The notes beneath the pieces were generated by a model. That model made no database searches. It saw only the letters and a list, made by a program, of their open reading frames with translations, and was not told the DNA's origin. A stretch of DNA of 38,138 bases from a virus: positions 1 through 38,138 of the IMG/VR virus record IMGVR_UViG_3300043424_000660, one strand, 5' to 3'. The position numbers and the translations under genes are program-made. This document shows, piece by piece, positions 23,515-30,181 of the stretch; the stretch's first letter is position 1, and each line of letters opens with the position of its first letter.

Positions 23515-23987
23515 TCGACGCGCGCTCTGAGAAAGTCCTCGCCACCCTGCACCCGCAGGTGCAGCCGGTCATGCGGTCTTTCCTCATCGCAGCCAAAGCC
23601 ATCGCTGCGAAATCCGGCCTTGAGGTCAAAGCCATCTCCGGCCTCCGCAGCTACGCCGAGCAGGATGCTCTCTACGCGAAAGGCCGCACCGCCCCCGGAT
23701 CGATCGTAACGAAAGCACGCGGGGGCTTTTCTAATCATAATTTTGGTTTGGCAATCGACCTCGGCGTCTTCAGTGCCGACGGCAAAAAATACTTTGGAGA
23801 GCACAAACTCTACGACGAACTCGGCCCGCTCGGCCAAAGCCTCGGCCTCGAGTGGGGCGGCGCATGGAAATTCAAAGACTCCCCCCACTACCAATTCCGC
23901 CCAGATTGGGCACGCGGCCTTGCTGAACGCGAATTCCTCGCCTCCCTCCGCGCCCGTGTGAAGGCGAAGAAGGACATTTTAGCCTAG
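23511..23987 (+). CDS. Endolysin, M15 (VanY/L-Ala-D-Glu type) peptidase
   Basis: 158 aa from the GTG overlapping the preceding stop (GTGA). Motifs of M15 peptidases: SGLRSYAEQDALYAKGR at about 43-59, the zinc-binding SNHNFGLAIDLGVF with His and Asp ligands at about 74-87, and EWGGAWKFKDSPHYQ with the third zinc His near 126. The enzyme cleaves peptide cross-links of peptidoglycan at the end of infection. It has no signal peptide of its own in this frame, so release depends on the holins or on the putative frameshifted leader. It is the last gene before attP. Confidence 0.9.
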   Translation: MIDARSEKVLATLHPQVQPVMRSFLIAAKAIAAKSGLEVKAISGLRSYAEQDALYAKGRTAPGSIVTKARGGFSNHNFGLAIDLGVFSADGKKYFGEHKLYDELGPLGQSLGLEWGGAWKFKDSPHYQFRPDWARGLAEREFLASLRARVKAKKDILA

Positions 23988-23992
23988 TTGCG

Positions 23993-24010
23993 CGCAACAA
24001 GAGCGCAACA
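23993..24010 (+). other. CGCAACA repeats left of attP core
   Basis: CGCAACA at 23993-23999 and 24004-24010, with a variant CGCAAAC at 24015, at an 11-base spacing (about one helical turn). Three more copies lie right of the core. These are candidate arm-type integrase sites. Confidence 0.5.
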
Positions 24011-24046
24011 CCTACGCAAACACATGCAAAACAAAGACCAAAATTT

Positions 24047-24092
24047 GATTCGTAATCGATAGGTCGCGGGTTCAAATCCCGTCGTCGGCTCC
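24047..24092 (+). other. attP core: 3' half of tRNA-Thr(CGT)
   Basis: It contains the anticodon loop TTCGTAA (anticodon CGT at 24051-24053), the 3' anticodon arm, the T arm GCGGG-TTCAAAT-CCCGT and the 3' acceptor strand CGTCGGC with a following T and CC. The 5' half of a tRNA is absent upstream, so it is not a functional gene. Phages that integrate into tRNA genes carry exactly this 3' portion to restore the host tRNA. It lies between the endolysin and integrase genes, the usual attP position. Confidence 0.83.
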
Positions 24093-24168
24093 CCCCTTCT
24101 GAAGCCCCTCGAACCGCATAAACACTGCCTCGGCGGGCTTTTTTCTTTACTTCTCGAAAGGGATTGAA

Positions 24169-25203
24169 ATGGCACGGCAAATGGTTGAAATTGCCCCCGT
24201 GAGCGCAACAGACGCAACACGGCGCAACAAGCCAGTTGTCACCATTCGCACGGCGACGGTGCGGGGGGAACCTCGCTTTGTTGTTTTTTCTCGGATCAAT
24301 GGCACGACAAAGAGGGAATTTTTTCGCACCCAGACGGAGGCGAGGGTTCATCAGGCGGCACTCTTGGAGAAGCTGGAGACTCGGGGGACGGAGGCTTTCA
24401 CCGGCCCGGCGGGAATGACGGTAGCGCAGGGGTGGCGGGAGTTCTGCCTGGCGCGGATGCCGAAGCTGAAGGACGGAAATCACCGGCGCTTGCTGGAGTG
24501 GTGGTGGGGAAAATTTGTGGCCGAGTATGGCGCGAAGGAACTCCGCGACATCAAGGCGATTCACATCGATGCGTTTCTCTCGCGGCCGGGATGGTCGGGG
24601 ACTACGGCGAATCAGGGCTTCGTGTATCTGCGGTTGGTCTGGAATTGGCTTGTGCGCTACGAACTCACCTCGACCAATCCGGTGCTGAAGATCGATACGC
24701 CGAAGGCGGCGCCGGAGCATCACTTGTTGACGGTGCCCGAGGTGAAGCGTCTTTTGGCTCTCACGAAAAAAGATGCGCGCCTCCGGGCTTGGCTCGTGCT
24801 CGGAGTTTTTGGCGGCATGCGAATCTCAGAGGTTTGGCGGTGCGAGCCGAAGCACATCGAAAAAGATGAGATTTTCATCCCGATCCGCAAAACGACGGAC
24901 ATCCAACCGAGGCCTCATTTCGTGCCGATCCTCCCTGCCCTCCGCCGGCATCTGCCAAAAAAGTGGCCGCGCATCAACGAGGACATCATCAAGCGCGCCC
25001 GCACGAAGCTGGCCGAACAAATGAAGTGGGAGGAATGGCCGCAGAATTGCCTTCGCCACACGGCGGCATCCATGCACCGCGCCATGTGGCAGGATTCCAA
25101 TAAGACGGCTTATTTTCTCGGGCATTCCTCGGCGCGGATGGTGGAGGAAAAATATGCGCGGGGCGTGCGAAAAGCGGACGCGGAGAAGTTCTGGGCGCTT
25201 TAG
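24169..25203 (+). CDS. int: Tyrosine-family integrase
   Basis: Site-specific recombinase, 344 aa, starting at an ATG with GAAAGGG upstream. An N-terminal arm-binding region is followed by a SAM-like core-binding domain (about 80-175) and a catalytic domain. Catalytic residues: Arg218 in GVFGGMRISEV, a likely Lys at 241, Arg296 in QNCLRHTAAS, His319 in FLGHSS and the nucleophile Tyr329 in VEEKYAR. The usual His three residues before the second Arg is Asn293; integrases with N-x-L-RH occur in Verrucomicrobiota and Planctomycetota mobile elements. The 5' coding region overlaps three CGCAACA repeats. It faces the minus-strand RHH gene. Confidence 0.92.
   Translation: MARQMVEIAPVSATDATRRNKPVVTIRTATVRGEPRFVVFSRINGTTKREFFRTQTEARVHQAALLEKLETRGTEAFTGPAGMTVAQGWREFCLARMPKLKDGNHRRLLEWWWGKFVAEYGAKELRDIKAIHIDAFLSRPGWSGTTANQGFVYLRLVWNWLVRYELTSTNPVLKIDTPKAAPEHHLLTVPEVKRLLALTKKDARLRAWLVLGVFGGMRISEVWRCEPKHIEKDEIFIPIRKTTDIQPRPHFVPILPALRRHLPKKWPRINEDIIKRARTKLAEQMKWEEWPQNCLRHTAASMHRAMWQDSNKTAYFLGHSSARMVEEKYARGVRKADAEKFWAL
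24204..24229 (+). other. CGCAACA repeats right of attP core
   Basis: Three copies at 24204-24210, 24213-24219 and 24223-24229 inside the first codons of the integrase gene. Together with the left pair they flank the core, consistent with integrase arm sites, though here they are also coding sequence. Confidence 0.45.
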
Positions 25204-25216
25204 TCGGTCAGGTCGA

Positions 25217-25543
25217 TTATTTCGCCTTGCCACCCCGGCGGTAATTCACAGTCGTCCGAGTTAATGATCCACCATCGGAGGTTTCGGATGGATCTAAGAG
25301 ATTCTTCTTCGCGCTCTGGGTGGAGTCGTTTCCCTGATCATTCAAAATGATTCTTGAGACTTCTATTTGGCCGGTTGACTCAAGCGCACGGAGCTGCTCG
25401 ACCGCATCGCTTATGACTGCGCTTCGGCTCGATTTCAGGCGCCTGTCTTTTTTGTTTAGGTCTTTAACTTTTTGATCCACCCACTCCATCAAATCGGGCT
25501 CCATTGAAATGGAAAATTTCTTCACTTTTTCTGAATCACTCAT
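25217..25543 (-). CDS. Ribbon-helix-helix regulator
   Basis: 108 aa on the minus strand. The N-terminal ~55 residues follow the RHH fold: a beta strand (KKFSISMEPDLMEWV) then two helices (SRSAVISDAVEQLRAL). RHH proteins bind DNA as dimers of dimers and often repress their own promoter. A palindrome lies just upstream of its start (25553-25569). The C-terminal half is polar and variable (NDQGNDSTQSAKKNL). Being the only minus-strand regulator next to integrase, it is a candidate lysogeny repressor or integrase regulator, in place of any recognisable CI-like protein. Confidence 0.75.
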   Translation of the reverse strand: MSDSEKVKKFSISMEPDLMEWVDQKVKDLNKKDRRLKSSRSAVISDAVEQLRALESTGQIEVSRIILNDQGNDSTQSAKKNLLDPSETSDGGSLTRTTVNYRRGGKAK

Positions 25544-25552
25544 GACCCACTG

Positions 25553-25569
25553 GTAATACCAAGTATTAC
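25553..25569. promoter_or_regulatory. Operator-like palindrome between divergent regulators
   Basis: GTAATAC-CAA-GTATTAC is a perfect seven-base inverted repeat, 10 bases upstream of the minus-strand RHH gene. A partial GTAAT appears at 25693-25698 near the other regulator. It fits an RHH operator. An AT-rich stretch (25580-25600) follows that could hold the leftward promoter. Confidence 0.65.
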
Positions 25570-25705
25570 GAAAAGCAAATTCAGAAAAAAAATATTTTCG
25601 CCCGCCGCGCTTGTGTCCATGCGGGTGTCAATAGAAAAGTGAATCTAAATAGAACACCCCATTGACGATTTTTGTTGCCCCTCGGTGCGACTAGTAATAG
25701 TTAGT

Positions 25706-25870
25706 ATGACCATGCGCACCGCGTATGACAAAACAAGCATCAGTCTCCCATCGGACCTGCTCGGGTTCCTTAAGGAGAAAAGTGAAAAGATTGGCACCCC
25801 TGTGAGCCGCCTCATAGCGGCAGCAGTTCGGCAGCAAATGGAGTCGGAAAAACGGAGGGCGAAGAAATGA
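25706..25870 (+). CDS. Small CopG/RHH-like regulator
   Basis: 54 aa from the ATG at 25706; an ATG two codons downstream is equally possible. The pattern TSISLPSDLLGFLKEKSEKI then TPVSRLIAAAVRQQME is a minimal ribbon-helix-helix domain. It is divergent from the RHH gene at 25217 across a 162-base control region and is the first gene of the rightward early operon. The stop overlaps the excisionase-like gene (ATGA). It probably regulates early transcription. Confidence 0.68.
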   Translation: MTMRTAYDKTSISLPSDLLGFLKEKSEKIGTPVSRLIAAAVRQQMESEKRRAKK

Positions 25871-26064
25871 CCAGCGCAACGGAGATGGCGCAACGGCTCG
25901 GGTTGGCTCGGCCGACGCTCTTAAAATGGGCGGCACAGAATCGGGTGCCGGGTTTCAAGGTCGGGCGGGAGTGGAAGTTCGATGAGGCCGATGTCGTCCG
26001 GGCTTTGAAAATTACGACCGGCAACGGTCTTCAACAGGCGAGCAGCCGGGGGAGGGCCAACTAA
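25867..26064 (+). CDS. Excisionase-like HTH protein
   Basis: 65 aa. SATEMAQRLGLARPTLLKWA and VPGFKVGREWKFDEADVV match the MerR/HTH_17-type helix-turn-helix plus wing of excisionases and small DNA-binding regulators. It follows the integrase region within the rightward operon, so a role in directing excision or early regulation is likely. It is coupled to both neighbours (ATGA upstream; the downstream ATG begins on the last base of its TAA stop). Confidence 0.72.
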   Translation: MTSATEMAQRLGLARPTLLKWAAQNRVPGFKVGREWKFDEADVVRALKITTGNGLQQASSRGRAN

Positions 26065-26171
26065 TGGACCACGAAACACTGATCCGCCTGCTCGGTTACG
26101 GGATCGAGTTTTGCCAACTGATGGCGGCGCCGGTGGCGTTGGCCGCTCTCACATGGAGGCTGGCGCGATGA
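26064..26171 (+). CDS. Small hypothetical protein
   Basis: 35 aa; the N-terminal part is polar and the C-terminal part hydrophobic (MAAPVALAALTWRLAR), suggesting a membrane-associated peptide. It starts on the last base of the excisionase stop, which favours real translation. No family is recognised. Confidence 0.45.
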   Translation: MDHETLIRLLGYGIEFCQLMAAPVALAALTWRLAR

Positions 26172-26519
26172 CTACGGCATCAGATTTTTCTTTGCCAACT
26201 CTACAAGAAGGGTTTTCAGAAGATCAAAAGTCCACGCCCCGCCCGTCAGGAGAATCCGGTTCTTTGCCTTCGTCCAGATGTCTTCATTGCGGGCAGCTTC
26301 AAGGAAGTCATGCCCGGCCCACAAAAGCCTTCCAGGACTGGCTGCAACAATCTGGCCTGAACCTGATCGGACAACTTGGCCTTGTAGAAACCCGGCTTCT
26401 ACGAGCAATTCGAAGTGAGCGAGGATTACAGCTTCTGGCTGATCCGGAATCTGTAGGATGGGAGTTTCTTTTTCCGTTCGAAGGAGAATTTCCCGACAAA
26501 GATCGATATCGCGGCGCAT
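26172..26519 (-). CDS. DUF2513 protein, antisense to early operon
   Basis: 115 aa from the ATG at 26519 (an upstream in-frame ATG at 26573 would give 133 aa). The sequence carries the DUF2513 pattern: MRRDIDLCREILL at the start, AHFELLVEAGFLQG, LLWAGHDFLEAARNEDIWTK and a terminal WTFDLLKTLLVELAKK. DUF2513 proteins are common in prophages and mobile elements and resemble winged-helix regulators; their function is not established. It is the only minus-strand gene inside the rightward operon. A plus-strand ORF (26168-26578) covers the same DNA but its product has no recognisable features. Confidence 0.8.
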   Translation of the reverse strand: MRRDIDLCREILLRTEKETPILQIPDQPEAVILAHFELLVEAGFLQGQVVRSGSGQIVAASPGRLLWAGHDFLEAARNEDIWTKAKNRILLTGGAWTFDLLKTLLVELAKKNLMP

Positions 26520-26574
26520 CGGGAACGGATAGCAGCCCGGTGTTAAGAGTTCAATCGGAAGGGAGCCTCGCACG

Positions 26575-26724
26575 ATGAAAAAGCGACTCTGGCACTGCGA
26601 GGGGCTGAATTTCCTCAGGCACAGGGTGGGGGAGTATTTCTGGGCATTCTCGGCATTCGAGGCGCGGGAGCGGTTCGCTCAACAATTCGGCGGCGTTCCG
26701 AGCCGCGTGGAGGTAGTGCGATGA
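26575..26724 (+). CDS. Small hypothetical protein
   Basis: 49 aa (MKKRLWHCEGLNFLRHRVG, then EYFWAFSAFEARERF). It is rich in aromatic and basic residues and not recognised. It begins just past the DUF2513 gene and overlaps the next small gene at ATGA, so it is likely translated as part of the rightward operon. Confidence 0.55.
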   Translation: MKKRLWHCEGLNFLRHRVGEYFWAFSAFEARERFAQQFGGVPSRVEVVR

Positions 26725-26891
26725 GCGCGTGGGAGGCCGTCCTTCTTTCCTCGATCGCCTTCGGGTCCATGTGGGCCTGCTACCGAATCGGTTGGCGTGA
26801 CGGGCGCATGAATGAGCGCCGTCGCCAAGAGCGCTACTACCGCCGCGAAGAGTTCGGGCGCGACTGGGACAACATGGAGGATTTCGACTGA
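26721..26891 (+). CDS. Small single-pass membrane protein
   Basis: 56 aa with one probable transmembrane helix (AWEAVLLSSIAFGSMWACY) followed by a very basic and then acidic tail (RRRQERYYRREEFGRDWD). Not recognised. Coupled to the upstream gene by ATGA. Small membrane proteins in this early position are often superinfection-exclusion or host-interaction factors, but nothing here proves it. Confidence 0.55.
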   Translation: MSAWEAVLLSSIAFGSMWACYRIGWRDGRMNERRRQERYYRREEFGRDWDNMEDFD

Positions 26892-26904
26892 TTTTGCCTC
26901 GCTA

Positions 26905-26919
26905 GTCCCCAAGGGGGAC
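26905..26919 (+). other. GC hairpin in early spacer
   Basis: GTCCCC-AAG-GGGGAC is a six-pair stem in the 96-base gap before the ATPase gene. No T-run follows. It may be an attenuator or an mRNA processing site. Confidence 0.4.
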
Positions 26920-26987
26920 GCAGGGGCCAAGGGGGGCAGCGCATCCCAAAAAACGCTGACCAAACAACAAAAAATAGGAGTGAGACC

Positions 26988-27920
26988 ATGAAAATAATAT
27001 CTGGAAAACAACAAAGACCACAGCGGGTGGTCATTTACGGGGTGGAGTCGGTCGGCAAGACGACTTTCGCCAGCAATTTCCCAAATCCTCTCTTTCTCGA
27101 CATCGAGGGCGGATCGAACCACCTCGCCGTGGACCGCGTGGCGGTCTCGAGTTGGAAGGAACTCGGGCAGTGCATCACCGAGGCAGCGGCGACGGACTAC
27201 GAGACGGTCGTGATCGACTCGGCAGATTGGGCGGAGCGTCTTGCGGTGGAGGACTTACTTGCAACCAATAAGAAGCAATCCCTCGAGGATTTCGGCTTTG
27301 GCAAGGGATGGGTCATGACGGCGGAAAAGGTCAGCCGGTTCCTGACCGCTCTGGATAAGCTCATCGATGCCGGCAAGCATGTGGTTGTCCTGGCGCATTC
27401 CAAGGTTCAGCGCACCGAGCCGCCGGACATCCTCGCCGCTTACGATCGTTACGAACTCAAGCTATCCAAGCAGTCCTCGCCGTTGGTTAAAGAGTGGGCG
27501 GATGAGTTGTGGTTTTTTAGATTCAAAACCAAGGCCGTCTCGCAGGAGAACGGCAAGGCGAAGGGCATCGGGGGCAAGGAGCGCATCATCCTAACCACCC
27601 ACTCGGCGGCCTACGACGCCAAGACCCGCTCGGGTCTCGCAGAAGAACTCCCGATGGAATGGGAATCGGTGGCGCATGTGTTTGGGAAGCCTACACCAAA
27701 AACCTCGGAGCCTGTTGAAATCCTCGGTGCCGAGACGATGGCGGCCATGGAGTTGTTGGAAGCCAACGAGGAGGCGGTGAATGCCTTCCTGACCGGCAAC
27801 GGATCCATCCAAGAGGGCGAGACCTGGCGTAATGCCTCGCCGAAGTTGCTGGCACAAATCAAGGCCCGCCCGCAGGCGCTCATTGCCAAGGCGACCGCAC
27901 AAATGGAGGTGGCAGCGTGA
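26988..27920 (+). CDS. Sak4-like RecA-fold ATPase (AAA_24)
   Basis: 310 aa. The start has a rare good Shine-Dalgarno (AGGAG at 26976-26980, seven bases before ATG). Walker A GVESVGKTT is at about 18-26 and Walker B TVVIDSADW at about 72-80. This is the phage ATPase family that works with ssDNA-binding proteins in single-strand annealing recombination. The nuclease and DUF669 genes downstream complete a Sak4-type recombination module. The C-terminal ~100 residues are helical and likely mediate assembly. It overlaps the next gene as GTGA. Confidence 0.85.
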   Translation: MKIISGKQQRPQRVVIYGVESVGKTTFASNFPNPLFLDIEGGSNHLAVDRVAVSSWKELGQCITEAAATDYETVVIDSADWAERLAVEDLLATNKKQSLEDFGFGKGWVMTAEKVSRFLTALDKLIDAGKHVVVLAHSKVQRTEPPDILAAYDRYELKLSKQSSPLVKEWADELWFFRFKTKAVSQENGKAKGIGGKERIILTTHSAAYDAKTRSGLAEELPMEWESVAHVFGKPTPKTSEPVEILGAETMAAMELLEANEEAVNAFLTGNGSIQEGETWRNASPKLLAQIKARPQALIAKATAQMEVAA

Positions 27921-28228
27921 GCGGTTTGACCACAGAGGACACAGAGGGCACGGAGGTTACGACGGATGAATGGGCGCATGGAGGGCCAGCGTTCCCATGC
28001 GTTAATTACACGAAGCCAAAGGGTGTTGGAGTGAGTATCATGACAATCACTGGCGGCATGACCCTACGCGACTGGTTCGCTGGGCAAGCATTGACTGGCA
28101 TTGCCGAAGCAATCAGATCGGCGAACCTTATCACAAACGCGAATACGCCATCCGAGGACATTGCTGCAAAATGGGCTTTTCGGTTTGCAGACGCTATGCT
28201 GGCGGCTCGTAAGGAGGGCGGGAAATGA
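27917..28228 (+). CDS. Small phage protein with repeat-derived N-terminus
   Basis: 103 aa. The recognisable part is WAHGGPAFPC, GMTLRDWFAGQALTG and KWAFRFADAMLAARKE, typical of a widespread small phage protein family of unknown function whose members usually begin near GGPAFP. The first ~16 residues (LTTEDTEGTEVTTDE) are encoded by a CACAGAG repeat array at 27929, which therefore supplies the present start region and the GTGA coupling to the ATPase gene. The stop overlaps the nuclease gene as ATGA. Confidence 0.7.
   Translation: MSGLTTEDTEGTEVTTDEWAHGGPAFPCVNYTKPKGVGVSIMTITGGMTLRDWFAGQALTGIAEAIRSANLITNANTPSEDIAAKWAFRFADAMLAARKEGGK
27929..27956 (+). repeat. CACAGAG-type dispersed repeat inside a gene
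   Basis: ACCACAGAGGACACAGAG followed by GGCACGGAG: three units of about nine bases. It is the reverse orientation of the array at 2397-2425 and lies within the N-terminal codons of the 27917 gene, translated as TTEDTEGTE. Confidence 0.7.
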
Positions 28229-29235
28229 TTGCCAAGGAAATCTCCCCTTCCTCCCTTCCGAAACTCGCCGAGTGCGCGCTTTACACGAGCGCACCCGGCA
28301 CCAGCGCGGCGGCGGAGCGTGGGACGCTAATCGACAAAGCGATCCGCGAGCTTTTGGTGGATGATCCGACGACCTTCGACTTGCTGAGCGCGGAGGATCA
28401 GGCGGTGGCTCGGTGGGGCGTGGAGGAACTTCGGACGCTCTCGGGTGGCTACCATGTGGAGACGCGGGAGGAATATCTCGGCATGGAGGTGCTGGGTCTC
28501 TCGAAACCCGGCACGGCGGATGCGGTATGCGTTCGGGCGCAATGGGTGGCGGACATCAAGACCGGCCAAGTGCGGAACTATAGGCAGCAACTCGCGGCCT
28601 ATGCGCTCGCCTGTATGCACGAGCACTTTGCCGACTCCTGGACGGCGCATGTGGTCTATGTGGATCAGCGACTTCGCCGCACCTACACATTCACGAGGGA
28701 ACAAGCCGAGGCGACCGTTTCGGCGGTGATTGCCGAGGCCAGCAGCCGGTTGGCGGAGCCGACGCCTAATGAATACTGCGGCTGGTGTGCTCATCAAAAC
28801 GGGTGCCGAGCCTTGGTGCGTCAATCCTCCGAGGCCTTGGCTTTGGTTCGGTCCGAGACCTCCCTCGAGGCGATCCGCGACCAAATCCTCGCCAACCCGG
28901 TCGAGCTATCCGCCTTCGCCGCGAACTGGAAAATCGCTGAAGACAAAATTGCCGAGCCTGTTTTTAAGGTTCTCAAAGAAAAGCTGATCGCTGGTGAGGA
29001 CATTCCCGGCTGGAAGGTCACGACCTCCGCTGGGCGTCAATTTGTGGAGACGCCGGCCATCGCTGCAGCAGCCGCCAATGTTTCAAAAGAGACGCTCATC
29101 CTCGCTCTAGGCGGGTCAATGAGCGCCGACAAATTTCGCCAGTTCTGCACCGAGTGCGGCGTGGAAGTGGATGAATCCGCAGTCAAGTCAGGGAAACCAA
29201 TCAACACCCTGCGCCAAATCAAAACCAAAAAATAA
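28225..29235 (+). CDS. Cas4-like PD-(D/E)XK nuclease (DUF2800 type)
   Basis: 336 aa. Nuclease core: an Asp in GTADAVCVRAQW at about 98-109, then VADIKTGQVRNYRQQLAAYA at about 110-129 (D-x-K plus the Q-LxxY helix of RecB/Cas4-type nucleases). CGWCAHQNGC near residue 190 with a Cys near the N-terminus (AECAL) could form the iron-sulfur cluster of this group. It probably makes the ssDNA substrate for the Sak4-like ATPase and DUF669 protein encoded alongside. The gene overlaps its upstream neighbour as ATGA, with a three-base gap downstream. Confidence 0.82.
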   Translation: MIAKEISPSSLPKLAECALYTSAPGTSAAAERGTLIDKAIRELLVDDPTTFDLLSAEDQAVARWGVEELRTLSGGYHVETREEYLGMEVLGLSKPGTADAVCVRAQWVADIKTGQVRNYRQQLAAYALACMHEHFADSWTAHVVYVDQRLRRTYTFTREQAEATVSAVIAEASSRLAEPTPNEYCGWCAHQNGCRALVRQSSEALALVRSETSLEAIRDQILANPVELSAFAANWKIAEDKIAEPVFKVLKEKLIAGEDIPGWKVTTSAGRQFVETPAIAAAAANVSKETLILALGGSMSADKFRQFCTECGVEVDESAVKSGKPINTLRQIKTKK

Positions 29236-29238
29236 GTT

Positions 29239-29673
29239 ATGCCTACCTACAAACAGAGTGAACCGAAACCCGTCTATTTCGTGGAGCCGGGAACCTACAA
29301 AGTCGAAATCGTCAACGCCATGGAGAAGCTCTCCAAGGCCGGAAACCCTATGATCAAGCTCATTTGCCGAGTCCAAATCGGCGAGGGCGCCAAGGGGCCG
29401 GAAGTCCATGAGCACCTGACATTCACGGAAAAAGCGGGGTGGAAGATTGACCAAGTGCGCGAAGCCTGCGGGTTCGCCGTGGTGCCAGGCGAGGACATCG
29501 ATGTTCAGCCCGAGGATTTCATCGGCAAGACGGCCACGGTCGTTCTTGGCGAAGAAGAAGGAGCCGACCCCGGCCATCGCTTTAACACCCTCGAACGCTG
29601 GGTGTCACCCAAAGCCTCGGCCCCCGCGCCGAAGGCCAAACCTGCCAAAGAGACGGACGACATCCCGTTCTGA
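29239..29673 (+). CDS. DUF669-type ssDNA-binding protein
   Basis: 144 aa. It has the DUF669 pattern: VEPGTYKVEIVNAMEKLSK at the front, KLICRVQIGEG, and EDFIGKTATVVLGEEEG, an OB-like arrangement. The C-terminus after a Pro/Ala/Lys linker is KETDDIPF, which ends exactly like the acidic tip of bacterial SSB (DDDIPF). That tip recruits replication and repair enzymes, so this protein likely acts as the phage SSB for the recombination and replication genes around it. Confidence 0.82.
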   Translation: MPTYKQSEPKPVYFVEPGTYKVEIVNAMEKLSKAGNPMIKLICRVQIGEGAKGPEVHEHLTFTEKAGWKIDQVREACGFAVVPGEDIDVQPEDFIGKTATVVLGEEEGADPGHRFNTLERWVSPKASAPAPKAKPAKETDDIPF

Positions 29674-29716
29674 TTCAACCTTCCGGGGCGCGGCGTGGAT
29701 ACGCGCAGTTTTTTTA

Positions 29717-30181
29717 ATGTATTCAATCCAAGATAATTTATTCGACCTCGAGCCAATTACTAAAAGTGATTTGCTACTGAGCGGTAATGATAATTGCAGG
29801 CTTGGAGTTGTAACTGAAATGATTTTTGCAACCATAATGCTCGAGCGTGGTTATGATGTTTTTTCTCCGCTTGGGCATTCGCAAAAAGCCGATTTAATTG
29901 TTCATAAGCCACCATTTAAGTCCAAAGCAATACAAATAAAAAAAGGAACATCACGCGGTGGAGCTTCTTGGCAAATATCAACCTCCACAAAAAAAAGAAC
30001 AGCATCTGAAGGATCGGTTTACACAAATTACCAAATTGGGGATTTCGATATTTTAGCGGCTCATATCGCTGAAGTTGACTGCTGGGCCTTGTGGCGAATT
30101 GAAGAAATAGCGGGAAAAAGCTCGGTAACTTGGAACAAGTTTGAAACGCATAGGAACAATTTCGATTTATTAGATTTATGA
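29717..30181 (+). CDS. PD-(D/E)XK endonuclease (PDDEXK_11-like), AT-rich cargo
   Basis: 154 aa from the ATG at 29717. Catalytic pattern: Glu34 in GVVTEMIFATIML, Asp59 in HSQKADLIV and Gln73/Lys75 in AIQIKKG, followed by YQIGDFDILAAHIAEVDCW, the layout of small homing or repair PD-(D/E)XK nucleases. The whole gene and the next one (29717-30405) are strikingly AT-rich against the surroundings, with codons such as ATA, AAA and TTA. This signals recent transfer into the replication operon. It overlaps its partner gene at ATGA. It could be a mobile nuclease, a host-attack enzyme or a defence-type moron. Confidence 0.75.
   Translation: MYSIQDNLFDLEPITKSDLLLSGNDNCRLGVVTEMIFATIMLERGYDVFSPLGHSQKADLIVHKPPFKSKAIQIKKGTSRGGASWQISTSTKKRTASEGSVYTNYQIGDFDILAAHIAEVDCWALWRIEEIAGKSSVTWNKFETHRNNFDLLDL

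Noticed and set aside
24047-24092. Functional tRNA gene
   Set aside because: Only the 3' half is present; there is no acceptor 5' strand or D arm upstream, so it is an att core.
24127-24151. Intrinsic terminator before integrase (GCCTCGGCGGGC then T-run)
   Set aside because: The possible stem is only about three reliable pairs despite the T-run, so support is too weak.
26168-26578. Plus-strand ORF with ATGA overlaps at both ends
   Set aside because: Its product has no recognisable features, whereas the minus strand of the same DNA encodes a clear DUF2513 protein.
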